Shown piece after piece: positions 33,543 to 41,856 of a DNA stretch of 50,700 bases. The notes below the pieces were generated by a model. The model ran no database searches and had not been told where the DNA came from. It worked only from the letters and a program-made list of their open reading frames with translations. The DNA is from DAISIK01 sp036822055 (GTDB taxonomy: Bacteria; Verrucomicrobiota; Verrucomicrobiia; Opitutales; Puniceicoccaceae), in the NCBI GenBank assembly GCA_036822055.1, contig DAISIK010000018.1, forward strand, positions 1-50,700, read 5' to 3'. The translations under genes and the position numbers were made by a program. Each line of letters starts with the position of its first letter. Positions within the stretch are counted from its first letter, which is position 1.

Positions 33543-35042
33543 ATGCGCAGTGCGGCAGAAGAATCTCGAATCAAAGAACTGGTGCGTCGGTTACCACACC
33601 GTCCGGGTGTTTATTTGATGAAGGATCGGTTGAGCACGGTCGTCTACGTGGGCAAGGCCAAGGATCTGCGCAAGCGCGTCTCCACCTACTTCCAGCCTTC
33701 AAGGCGTCAAATGATTGCTCAGCCCAAGGTGAGGGCGATGCTTGATCTGATTGTTGATTTTGAGATTCACGAGACCCGCTCGGAAGCAGAGGCACTGCTT
33801 TTGGAGGGGAACTTGATCAAGAAGTATCGACCCCGCTACAACACCGACTTCACTGATGATAAGCGGTTTCTGCTCGTAAAAATGGATCCGACGGAAGAGA
33901 TCCCCTGCTTCCGCCTGGTGCGGAACCAACTACCGGACCGGGCGGTTTATTTCGGGCCTTTCGCGCACGCTGGCTTGTTGAGGAAAACCCTTTCGGAAAT
34001 GCGGCGCCTCTTTGGGGTGATTCTAGCGGATGCGCGCCCCCAAGCCCTTTCGGACGGCAGTTATCGGCTCTATGACGATCTGCGTCAGGAACTCTTTCCC
34101 CATCCTAATTTGGTGACACCGGAAACCTATCGCGAGCGTCTGGAAGAGGCCTGTGTTTTCCTCGCGGGCAAGGGCCAGGAAGCCCTCGAACAGATGGAGG
34201 AAAAGATGCGGGCGCGAGCCGAGGCCCAGGACTACGAGGAGGCCGCGCTGCTGCGGGATGCTGTGGAGGCGATGAAGCGCACCCTCGCGCAGACGCGCAA
34301 ATTCCGCAAAGACCCGGTGGTTAAGCCAACCCGATTTCAAACTCTGGACCATCTGGCAGAGGTACTCGGGTTGGAGCGCCGGGTAGAGACGATGGAGTGC
34401 TTCGACATCTCCCACATCTCGGGAACGTTTACGGTGGCCTCAATGGTTCATTTTGCTCAGGGGCAGCCCGATCGGCGAAAGTACCGGCGGTTCAAGATCA
34501 AGTCCTTTGAGGGGAACGATGATTTTCGGGCAATGGAGGAGGTGGTGGGAAGGCGCTACCGAAGGCTCTTTGAGGAGAGTCAGCCGTTCCCCGATCTGGT
34601 GGTGATCGACGGTGGGCAAGGCCAAGTAAGCGCTGCGCTGAGGGCCTTCCTGATTCTGGATCTGGAGCCTCCGCCGATTATTGGCTTAGCGAAAAAGCGG
34701 GAAACGATCATTTTCAGCGATACAAGGGCCCCGCTCAATCTGTCCTATCACGATCCGGCCCTCCGCCTCCTCCAGCAGCTCCGGGATGAGGCCCATCGCT
34801 TTGCCAATGGATTTAATGCGGATCAGCGAAGCCGGAAACTGCGCGAATCGGTTCTCGACGAAATGCCCGGGCTCGGGAAGCAGCGGCGCCAATGGCTAAT
34901 GGAGGCTTTTGGAACCCTGCGGGCGCTCCGCGAGGCACCAATTGAGAAGATTCAGGAGGTCAAGGGGATTGGTCCGAAATTGGCGGGGGAGGTGCGGGCC
35001 TTTCTGGATCGGCAACAAAAGGATGGGGGGTATCCGGCTTGA
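33543..35042 (+). CDS. uvrC: Excinuclease ABC subunit C
   Basis: 499 residues. GIY-YIG nuclease domain at the N-terminus (HRPGVYLMKDRLSTVVYVGK), UVR motif around 200-240 (DYEEAALLRDAVEAMKR), RNase H-like C-terminal nuclease (ECFDISHISG, VVIDGGQGQVSAAL, LRDEAHRFAN) and helix-hairpin-helix (MPGLGKQRRQWLMEAFGTLR and IQEVKGIGPKLAGEVRAFLD). It makes both incisions in nucleotide excision repair with UvrAB. It is about 110 residues shorter than the E. coli protein, although all catalytic parts are present. Its end overlaps the convergent hypothetical gene by 83 bases. Confidence 0.95.
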   Translation: MRSAAEESRIKELVRRLPHRPGVYLMKDRLSTVVYVGKAKDLRKRVSTYFQPSRRQMIAQPKVRAMLDLIVDFEIHETRSEAEALLLEGNLIKKYRPRYNTDFTDDKRFLLVKMDPTEEIPCFRLVRNQLPDRAVYFGPFAHAGLLRKTLSEMRRLFGVILADARPQALSDGSYRLYDDLRQELFPHPNLVTPETYRERLEEACVFLAGKGQEALEQMEEKMRARAEAQDYEEAALLRDAVEAMKRTLAQTRKFRKDPVVKPTRFQTLDHLAEVLGLERRVETMECFDISHISGTFTVASMVHFAQGQPDRRKYRRFKIKSFEGNDDFRAMEEVVGRRYRRLFEESQPFPDLVVIDGGQGQVSAALRAFLILDLEPPPIIGLAKKRETIIFSDTRAPLNLSYHDPALRLLQQLRDEAHRFANGFNADQRSRKLRESVLDEMPGLGKQRRQWLMEAFGTLRALREAPIEKIQEVKGIGPKLAGEVRAFLDRQQKDGGYPA

Positions 35043-35556
35043 GGATACGACCGGAGGGTCCGATGGCTTTTTGGATCTCGGTGGTTTCCTGCCCCTCTGA
35101 ATCGCGGAGGAGGTAGGCGAGATCCCGTCCACCTGCACGGTAGGCCGCCACTTTGTTCGATAAGACGATAAATCCTCCGCCTGCTCCATAGGGGCTGTTT
35201 GTCCAGAGACCATCGGGACCAAGACCTGATGTGAAAGCGATGGGCACCGGATGATCGGGGAGGGAGGGGTAAAGAACCAGAGCGAGTGAGTCGGGAAGGG
35301 GCAGTAAATCGCCGATGCCCAGATGCTGGAGCGCGGCACGGATGGTTGGAGCCTCGTAGAAGGCTTTGATTTCCGTGGCTGGCGCGGTCCGATAGAATTG
35401 AGAATAGCGGTTGGCAAACTCGTTCAGGGCGGGCTGATCGCTGCTAATCTCGACCCCGAAGGTGGAGACTCGATGCCAGATCTCCGGGAGAAGCTTTGCC
35501 GTGTAGATGGCAACCCCGATGCTTGCGATGGCGAGGAAGAGGCGGTAGCTGCGCAT
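34960..35556 (-). CDS. Hypothetical membrane-anchored protein
   Basis: 198 residues. One N-terminal membrane segment (LFLAIASIGVAIYTAKLLPE) and an extracytoplasmic domain with LNEFANRYSQFYRTAPATEI, ADLVLYPSLPDHPVPI-like strand pattern (here LALVLYPSLPDHPVPIAFTS) and GLGPDGLWTNSPYGAGGG, followed by a proline-rich end. The DGLWTNSPYG part recalls small pseudopilin-like proteins of Verrucomicrobia, but no family is assigned. It follows tsaD by 34 bp on the same strand. Its last 27 codons lie antisense to the end of uvrC. Confidence 0.6.
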   Translation of the reverse strand: MRSYRLFLAIASIGVAIYTAKLLPEIWHRVSTFGVEISSDQPALNEFANRYSQFYRTAPATEIKAFYEAPTIRAALQHLGIGDLLPLPDSLALVLYPSLPDHPVPIAFTSGLGPDGLWTNSPYGAGGGFIVLSNKVAAYRAGGRDLAYLLRDSEGQETTEIQKAIGPSGRILKPDTPHPFVADPERPAPPPPISDQSP

Positions 35557-35590
35557 GGATGGACTGGACGACGGTTAGCAAATCAGGGGG

Positions 35591-36646
35591 CTACGATTGG
35601 TCAATGGGAAGGGATGGATCAATGCCGAGATCGAGACCGTCTGGAGAATAGGATGTCTGAATTTGGGCTGCGGAACGGTCATCCATCCAGGCAGCGAAGG
35701 CAATCATTGCGGCATTATCTCCCGAGTAGATGGAGGGGGCGATCAGATGAGGTAGCTGGAAATCGGAGGCGAGGGCGGTGAAGCGTTCTTTGAGGCGCCG
35801 GTTGTTGCTCACTCCTCCAGAAAGACCGAGGCTGCGGACCGGGTGGTGAGGAAGCACCTGACGCATTTTGCGGATGAGTTGATCGACGACGGCCTCCTGG
35901 TAAGAGGCGCAGAGATCTGGCAGGGCCTTTTGAAATGGGTCGTCGGGCATTTTCTCGAGGCGGTAGCGGAGGCTGGTTTTAAGGCCGGAAAAGCTAAAGG
36001 CGAGAGAGCGGGGATCCTCAAAGGCGCGGGGAAAGTCCCAGGTGCGGGGGTCGCCTGACTGAGCCATCTTTTCGATTTCTGGACCACCCGGGTAGGGCAG
36101 GCCAAGGAGCTTGGCGGCCTTGTCGAGGGCCTCACCAGCGGCGTCATCGACTGTCTCGGCGAGGACGGTCAGCGTGCAATCGGGGTCGAGGCGAATGAGC
36201 AGGGTGTTTCCGCCAGAGACGACGAGGCCCAGGTGGGGTAGCAGGGTATTGAGCTGCTGGGGATAGGTGGCTGGGCTGGATTGATGGATCGGGATGAAAG
36301 GAGAGAGGGCGTGGGCGCGAAGGTGGTTCACCCCGTGCACCGGGATCTGAAAATCGATCGCCAACGCCTTGGCGACCGAGAGACCCACGGCGAGGCAGCC
36401 AGCCAGGCCAGGTCCACGGGTTACCGCGACAGCCTCGGGTTGGCGAAAATCGGGGTGATTGAGGGCGCTCTGCAGCAGGTCCGGAAAAGATGCGAGATGC
36501 TCGCGGGTAGCCAGCTCCGGGACGACGCCCCCGAATTCGCGGTGGAGAGTGATTTGAGATTGGAGCCAGTTGCCGACCACGCCGCGCTCCGGGTCAAAAA
36601 GGGCAACCGCTGATTCGTCGCAGGATGACTCGATGCCGAGGATCAT
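35591..36646 (-). CDS. tsaD: tRNA N6-adenosine threonylcarbamoyltransferase TsaD
   Basis: 351 residues. MILGIESSCDESAVALFD is the family signature. The iron/zinc site has His108 and His112 in VNHLRAH. ASK-like ATP-binding motifs appear in GLVVSGGNTLLIRL, FSFSGLKTSL and LGLSGGVSNN. It transfers the threonylcarbamoyl group to A37 of ANN-decoding tRNAs with TsaB and TsaE, which are not in the window. Its start overlaps the stop of the S41 protease by 4 bases (ATGA). Confidence 0.96.
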   Translation of the reverse strand: MILGIESSCDESAVALFDPERGVVGNWLQSQITLHREFGGVVPELATREHLASFPDLLQSALNHPDFRQPEAVAVTRGPGLAGCLAVGLSVAKALAIDFQIPVHGVNHLRAHALSPFIPIHQSSPATYPQQLNTLLPHLGLVVSGGNTLLIRLDPDCTLTVLAETVDDAAGEALDKAAKLLGLPYPGGPEIEKMAQSGDPRTWDFPRAFEDPRSLAFSFSGLKTSLRYRLEKMPDDPFQKALPDLCASYQEAVVDQLIRKMRQVLPHHPVRSLGLSGGVSNNRRLKERFTALASDFQLPHLIAPSIYSGDNAAMIAFAAWMDDRSAAQIQTSYSPDGLDLGIDPSLPIDQS

Positions 36647-37908
36647 TGCGTGCTGGAAGGGGATGCGAGCTGAAGATGGATTTCGGCGAGAGTCTGGCTG
36701 AGGATGGCGTCCTCGCGCCGTTCGAATCCGAATTCGTCTTCAAATTCTTCAGCGGATAGGTGGAGAAACTTCCTCGAAATCTCCGCTTGGAAGAGGGTAT
36801 TTTCCTCCATTTCGAGGGGAAAGTCCGGGGTGACACCCCTGCCATCGACCGGGGTGCCGTCGGGTAGCGTGTAGAGTTGGGTCGTGAGCTTAATGGCAGC
36901 ACCATTGCGGAATTGAAAGACGCCCTGAACCGAGCCCTTGCCAAAGGATGGCTCGCCGAAAATCCGGGCGCCGACCAGTTGGCGCATTGCTCCGCTGAAG
37001 ATCTCGGCTGCGCTGGCGCTAGTCCGGTCCTGCAGCAGGTAGATGGAACCCTGGAAGGCCAGCGGAGAACGCTTGGCGAGGAGGCGCTCAATGACCTCAC
37101 CGGAGCGGTTCACGGTCATGACGACAACCTCGCCGGGTTCGACAAAAAGATCGACGGCATCGCGAGCGGCTGAGAGCAATCCGCCGGGGTTGCCCCGGAG
37201 GTCAATGAGGAGGGTTTCAACTCCGTTTTTGTTGGCCTCTTCGAGCACGGTGGCGAGTTCCCTGGAGGTCTGAACGCCGAAATGCCGAATCCTCATGGAG
37301 ACGATACCGTTCGGGTGTTGCTGGAGGCGGTCGATCGAATTGAAGGAGATGGGAGCTCGCGTTACGGTGGCGGTGATGGGTTCGCTCCGGAGGGGACGGA
37401 GGAGGGTGAGGACGACCTCGGTATTGGGGAGGCCACGAATCCTTTCAACAACCCAGGGGAGATTTTTGCCCTCGGTGCTTTCTCCATCGACGCTGAGGAG
37501 CCGGTCGCCGACCTGGAGTCCTTGTTTCGAAGCCGGGCTCTCGTTGAAGACGTTGACGATGAAAATTCCGGACGAGAGTTGGCTGACCTCGACCCCGATG
37601 CCTTGATAAGCCTGTTCGGTGGTTACGTTGAAATCTTTGAACTCACGGGAGGTAAAAAAGGAGGAATAGGGGTCCAGGCCGATCAGGATTCCGCGAACTG
37701 CGTTTTCGCCGAGATCCTGGAATCCTGCCTTCCCGGGGTCGACATAGTTTCGGTGGGTTAGATCAAGCGCGAGGGAGATCTGATGGAGGCTGCGCCAGAA
37801 ACCGAGCGAGAAGACGGAGCTTGGTGAAGGAGCGATGTAAAAGATGATGGCCGACTGCAAGACGACCACGGCCAGGAGAGTGGTGCGGGAGGGAAGTTTG
37901 AACGGCAT
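36643..37908 (-). CDS. S41-family C-terminal processing protease (CtpA-like)
   Basis: 421 residues. N-terminal membrane anchor (about 10-26), PDZ domain about 95-170 (GIGVEVSQLSSGIFIVNVFN, GLQVGDRLLSVDG), then the S41 protease core with TLLIDLRGNPGGLL and the Ser-Lys dyad in DRTSASAAEIF (Ser299) and EPSFGKGSVQGVF (Lys324), 25 residues apart as in Prc. It cleaves periplasmic proteins near their C-termini. First gene of the unit S41-tsaD-hypothetical. Confidence 0.93.
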   Translation of the reverse strand: MPFKLPSRTTLLAVVVLQSAIIFYIAPSPSSVFSLGFWRSLHQISLALDLTHRNYVDPGKAGFQDLGENAVRGILIGLDPYSSFFTSREFKDFNVTTEQAYQGIGVEVSQLSSGIFIVNVFNESPASKQGLQVGDRLLSVDGESTEGKNLPWVVERIRGLPNTEVVLTLLRPLRSEPITATVTRAPISFNSIDRLQQHPNGIVSMRIRHFGVQTSRELATVLEEANKNGVETLLIDLRGNPGGLLSAARDAVDLFVEPGEVVVMTVNRSGEVIERLLAKRSPLAFQGSIYLLQDRTSASAAEIFSGAMRQLVGARIFGEPSFGKGSVQGVFQFRNGAAIKLTTQLYTLPDGTPVDGRGVTPDFPLEMEENTLFQAEISRKFLHLSAEEFEDEFGFERREDAILSQTLAEIHLQLASPSSTQ

Positions 37909-38020
37909 CTGGGAACGGATTGAAAATCACACAGGAGGATCTTGAAAGACAGGCTGGACGGCTCCGGAGGCAAGTTGGCGGCCGGGATTTGTAGGCCAGG
38001 GCGCGGACGCGGGCCGTTGG

Positions 38021-38767
38021 TCAGCTAGCGTTGTAGGCGTTCAGGGCATTGTGCTGGAGGCGGGTTAGTTGCTCGATTCCCTTGCGTCCGAGAGCGAGGA
38101 GTCGCTCAAACTGTTCGCCCGAGAAGGTTGCCTCTTCGCCGCTGCTCTGAACCTCGACGAAGGCTCCTTTCCCAGTCATGACGATGTTGCAGTCTACGGA
38201 GGCCGAGCGGTCTTCCTCGTAGTTGAGATCAAGGATGGGGGAGTCGTAGAAAATCCCGGCACTGACTGCGGCAATGGAGTCAAGGAAAGGGTCCTCCTTG
38301 AGCACCCCATCTTTAATCAGTCGGTCGACCGCCGTGCGGGCGGCGAGGTAGGCACCAGTGATGGAAGCGGTGCGGGTGCCGCCATCGGCCTGGAGGACAT
38401 CGCAATCGATCCACAGAGTCATGCCAGGGAGTTTGGAAAGATCGAGAACGGCGCGGATGGCCCGACCGATCAGGCGTTGAATTTCGACGCTCCGGGAGTC
38501 GGCCTTGCCACGGCTGATTTCCCGATCCTTGCGTTCGAGGGTGCTGTAGGGGAGCATCGAATATTCGGCGGTGGCCCAGCCGGTCTTGGCGTTTTGCGAC
38601 TGCATCCAGCGGGGGGTCTTCTTTTCGATAGTGGCCGCGCAGATGACCCGAGTGTCTCCGAAGTTTACCAAAACGGAGCCGGTGGCATGGGGGGCGATGC
38701 CAAATTGAAATCCGACAGGTCGGAGTTGGTCGCTGGATCTGCCATCTGGTCTTGGTATTTCGAACAT
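38021..38767 (-). CDS. rph: Ribonuclease PH
   Basis: 248 residues from ATG 38767 (MFEIPRPDGRSSDQLRPVGF). A phosphorolytic 3'-exoribonuclease that trims tRNA 3' ends. Seen: GSVLVNFGDTRVICAATIE, the tRNA-binding loop RKDREISRGKADSRSVEIQR, LIGRAIRAVLDL, DCDVLQADGGTRTASITGAY and the catalytic DLNYEEDRSASVDCN. An upstream extension to 38854 lacks similarity to the family. It is divergent from the acyl cassette across 138 bp, which contain a TCCCGC/GCGGGA hairpin (38834-38849). Confidence 0.95.
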   Translation of the reverse strand: MFEIPRPDGRSSDQLRPVGFQFGIAPHATGSVLVNFGDTRVICAATIEKKTPRWMQSQNAKTGWATAEYSMLPYSTLERKDREISRGKADSRSVEIQRLIGRAIRAVLDLSKLPGMTLWIDCDVLQADGGTRTASITGAYLAARTAVDRLIKDGVLKEDPFLDSIAAVSAGIFYDSPILDLNYEEDRSASVDCNIVMTGKGAFVEVQSSGEEATFSGEQFERLLALGRKGIEQLTRLQHNALNAYNAS

Positions 38768-38905
38768 GGAGAATGGTTTAGGTGATGGTCGGGGGAAGGA
38801 CGAGCGGAAACTAGGCCAGCACCGGGGTGGTGGTCCCGCTTGGGCGGGAAGCACGGTTCTTTGATTTCATGGTTTCCTTTTTTGAGAGGGCTGGAATGAT
38901 TCCCA

Positions 38906-39556
38906 ATGATGATGAAGGGGCCCTTGATAATTGCTGGAGGCTACAGTACGGCTGTGGAAATTGAGGAGGCGGCAAGGGCGCTCGAGCCGGGGCGCAAAGT
39001 GGCGCGGGTTTGGGGAGATGCGGAGCAGGGGGTGCCCGCCGGTGGGCTGAGGCAGCGTGATCTGGAGGGATGGCTGAGGGATAGCGGAGGAGAGGCCAGG
39101 GCTATTGTTTCGATGGTGAACCCGGGGCTTCGGAAATCCTGGAGAGCAGTTTTCGATAGGTTTGGATTGCGGTATGAAACGGTGAGGGATCCGGGCAGCC
39201 ACCTCTCGCCGAGCGCGGTGGTCGGCGAGGGTTGTTACCTCGCCTTCGGCTCAGTAATTTCTTCCGGGGCAGCGGTCGGCGGGCATTGCCTGATTAACTA
39301 CCGGGTGGTGGTTGGGCACGATGCGGTGCTGGAGCAAGATGTGGCGGTGCATCCGGGAGGGTCGCTCGGTGGGGGCTGTCACCTCGAAGAAGGTGTGATG
39401 ATCGGCGCCAACTCCTTTGTGGTTCAGGGCGTGAGGGTGGGGGCCTTTTCCAAGGTGGATGCCTTGACCTACGTGGACCGCGATATTCCGGCGGGAAGCC
39501 TGGTCTCGACAAGGGGTGGACGATTGCGAATCCTTCCCAATCGAGAGGTATTCTAA
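38906..39556 (+). CDS. NeuD/PglD-like left-handed beta-helix acyltransferase
   Basis: 216 residues. The N-terminus has the NeuD-type nucleotide-binding start (KGPLIIAGGYSTAVEIEEAA). From about residue 95 hexapeptide repeats form a left-handed beta helix (HLSPSAVVGEGCYLAFGSVI, SSGAAVGGHCLINYRVVVGH), with the catalytic-type histidine in VVVGHDAVLEQDV. Relatives transfer acetyl or other acyl groups to amino sugars. It is followed without a gap by the acyl carrier protein gene, suggesting that its acyl donor may be carried on that protein. Confidence 0.82.
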   Translation: MMMKGPLIIAGGYSTAVEIEEAARALEPGRKVARVWGDAEQGVPAGGLRQRDLEGWLRDSGGEARAIVSMVNPGLRKSWRAVFDRFGLRYETVRDPGSHLSPSAVVGEGCYLAFGSVISSGAAVGGHCLINYRVVVGHDAVLEQDVAVHPGGSLGGGCHLEEGVMIGANSFVVQGVRVGAFSKVDALTYVDRDIPAGSLVSTRGGRLRILPNREVF

Positions 39557-39816
39557 TGACGATGGATCGAGCAGCTTTTCTCAACCTGGTGAATGACATC
39601 CGTGACATGAACGGACTGGAGCCTTTGGAGGGTTTGGACCCGGAGGCTGGACTCCGGAATGGGCTCGGTCTCGATTCGTTGGATTTGGCGGAGCTGGCGG
39701 TAAAGATCGAGGCAGTGACCCGGAGGGATGTTTTTCAGCACCCGATTCCGGGGACCGTTGGAGAACTGGTGGCCCGGGTGACGGGGGAGGGGTTGGCGAC
39801 CCCGGGGGAGGGATGA
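39556..39816 (+). CDS. Acyl carrier protein
   Basis: 86 residues. LGLDSLDLAELAVKIE carries the phosphopantetheine serine (Ser41), and the acidic four-helix pattern is typical. Its context differs from the fatty-acid-synthase ACP: it starts at the stop of the acyltransferase gene and overlaps the AMP ligase start by 4 bases. This points to a dedicated carrier for a modified acyl group. A phosphopantetheinyl transferase is not in the window. Confidence 0.88.
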   Translation: MTMDRAAFLNLVNDIRDMNGLEPLEGLDPEAGLRNGLGLDSLDLAELAVKIEAVTRRDVFQHPIPGTVGELVARVTGEGLATPGEG

Positions 39817-41030
39817 AGCTTCCAAGCGCGATGGAGACCCTTGGTTACGAGGATTTGTTGGGAGGAGCGGAGCCAATCAGGCTGGACGGGGTTGCGCAGT
39901 TGGGCGATGGCCTGGGAAACTACTGGCGTAAAGTGCTGGCCCACCTTTGGGCGGGCAAAGAGGTTTTACTTGGGGGTGCTGGTGAGGTCCCGTTGATGGG
40001 GAACAGCTTCTTGGGGGGGTTGCCAACGGAGGATGTTTTTTTGGAGGAGTTGGGCAGAAGGGAGGCTCGAATCGGTATTTATAGCTCGGGTACAACCGGT
40101 AAGCCGCGCTTGATCTGGCAATCGCTCGGGCGGATCCTGCCTGCGGTGCGGAGGGCTCCGGATTACCAAGGGCAGCTTTGGGCTCACTCCTACAATCCCT
40201 GCCACCTGGCAGGTTTGTTGGTGGCGATGCAGGTTTTTTTGACTCGCTCGAGGATGGTGGACCTGCGGGAGGTGGAGCTCGCCGAAGTTCCGGAAGCTTT
40301 TGAATCGGCAGGGCTGGACCGGATCTCGGTTACGCCGACCTTTTTTCGTGGAGTGCCGTGGCGGAAAGGGTGGACCTGTGAAAGGATCGTTTCGTGTACG
40401 TTTGGCGGTGAACGGGTGGGGAAGGAGGACCTTGAGCAGGCCCGGACGCTTTTTCCGAGGGCAAGGGTTCGGAATCTTTTTGCCTCGACGGAGGGCGGCG
40501 TGCTGATGGGGAGTGAGACCGAGGTGTTTGAGATCGATGGTGTGGACTGGGTCCGGGTTCGAGAGGGATGCCTGGAGGTGCGGTCGGACTACGTGGCTGA
40601 ATGGGAGGGGAGGGAGCTAACTGAGGACGGCTGGTATCGTACCGGAGATCAGGTAAAGGAGCTTGAGGGCCCGCCCCGAGCGATCCGCTTTGTGGGGAGA
40701 TCGAGCGGACGCATCAATGTGGGTGGCCTGTGGGTCGACCCGGAGGAGGTGGAGGCGAAGATTCGTTCGTGGAGGGGGGTGACGATGGCTTTTGTCTACG
40801 GGGTGCCCAATCGGATGACCGGATCGGTCCTCGCCGCAAAGTGGATGGGGAACGCGGATGAGGTATGCGAGAAGGAATTACGGCGGTTTTTAGCAAACGA
40901 ACTGCCGCGTGAGGCGGTTCCGAGAATTTTTGAGCAGGTTGATCGACTGCCGGTGCTGGCCTCGGGGAAAGTGGATCGATTGGCGGCGAGTGGTCGCAGC
41001 CATCCGGTGGAAGAAGGGGTGGGATGCTGA
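39813..41030 (+). CDS. Compact AMP-binding acyl ligase (ANL superfamily)
   Basis: 405 residues, clearly shorter than the usual 500-600. P-loop YSSGTTGKPRL (90-100), FASTEGG (223-229), WYRTGDQ (274-280), hinge region GRSSGRINVGGLWVDPEEVE (from 295) and the C-terminal catalytic lysine LASGKVDR (Lys386). All adenylation motifs are present. The saving is in the N-terminal subdomain, with only about 90 residues before the P-loop. It probably activates a short acid as acyl-AMP and loads the adjacent carrier protein. Overlaps of 4 and 7 bases with its neighbours show one transcript. Confidence 0.88.
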   Translation: MKLPSAMETLGYEDLLGGAEPIRLDGVAQLGDGLGNYWRKVLAHLWAGKEVLLGGAGEVPLMGNSFLGGLPTEDVFLEELGRREARIGIYSSGTTGKPRLIWQSLGRILPAVRRAPDYQGQLWAHSYNPCHLAGLLVAMQVFLTRSRMVDLREVELAEVPEAFESAGLDRISVTPTFFRGVPWRKGWTCERIVSCTFGGERVGKEDLEQARTLFPRARVRNLFASTEGGVLMGSETEVFEIDGVDWVRVREGCLEVRSDYVAEWEGRELTEDGWYRTGDQVKELEGPPRAIRFVGRSSGRINVGGLWVDPEEVEAKIRSWRGVTMAFVYGVPNRMTGSVLAAKWMGNADEVCEKELRRFLANELPREAVPRIFEQVDRLPVLASGKVDRLAASGRSHPVEEGVGC

Positions 41031-41743
41031 TGAAAGGTGGGACGATGAGGGGAACGATTCTAGTCACCGGGGCATCCCGGGGTTTGGGAAAGGAGATTTG
41101 CGGGGCGCTTCAGCTGAAAGGCTGGCAGGTAGTCGGGATGAGCCGTGGTAGCGCGGAGGGAGTCGATTACCCGCAGCGGCAACTGGACCTCTCCCTCGCG
41201 CCGGAGGATTTTAGTAAAATGCTGGGTGAACGGGTGCCTCTGGAAGAGCCGATCTGTGGGTTGGTGCATAATGCGGCGGTGGGTTATGATGACCTGACGA
41301 CAAACCTCGATGCGGGCCGCCTGGAAGACCTTTACCGTGTCAACGTGATTAACCCCCTCCTGCTCTCGCGGGCGGTGATTCGTAATTTCCTCTACCATCG
41401 CTGCGGAGGTAACCTGGTCTGGATTGGGTCGGTGGCAGCGCGACTTGGATTTAAGGGGCTAGCGGCATATGGCGGGAGTAAGGCGGCGCTGGAAGGCATC
41501 AGCCGGGGGATTGCCCGGGAGTGGGGTCGCAAAGGGATCCGCTCGAATGTGATATCGTGTGGATTCATGGAGACGGCGATGACCGCTTCGCTGGATCGAG
41601 AGACCAAAGAGCGGATTGCAGGACGGACTGCGCTGGGGCGGCTGTCGGAAACGGCAGAGGTGGCGGGCATGGTGGCCTATCTCTTCGAGCCAGAGGCGGC
41701 GGGGGTAACCGGTGCGGTGCTGCCGGTGGATAGCGGGGCATAG
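41024..41743 (+). CDS. SDR-family oxidoreductase (FabG-like)
   Basis: About 239 residues (starts at 41024, 41030 or 41045 are all possible; MRGTILVTGASRGLG suits the family best). NAD(P)-binding TGASRGLG, HNAAVG in place of NNAG, and the catalytic triad Ser136, Tyr149 and Lys153 (YGGSK). The C-terminus has GAVLPVDSGA. The likely reaction is reduction of a 3-oxoacyl group on the neighbouring acyl carrier protein. Last gene of the four-gene acyl cassette. tyrS follows after 113 bp. Confidence 0.87.
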   Translation: MLMKGGTMRGTILVTGASRGLGKEICGALQLKGWQVVGMSRGSAEGVDYPQRQLDLSLAPEDFSKMLGERVPLEEPICGLVHNAAVGYDDLTTNLDAGRLEDLYRVNVINPLLLSRAVIRNFLYHRCGGNLVWIGSVAARLGFKGLAAYGGSKAALEGISRGIAREWGRKGIRSNVISCGFMETAMTASLDRETKERIAGRTALGRLSETAEVAGMVAYLFEPEAAGVTGAVLPVDSGA

Positions 41744-41856
41744 GTCCGGAAGAACAAGGGTTGCAGACCAGGGCGTTCTTTCTTGCCCGCGAGGGGAGGG
41801 GAGGCTGGAAGGATCGGGGATTGCGACGGCAGCCAAAGCTCCAGTAAGGTCGCAGT

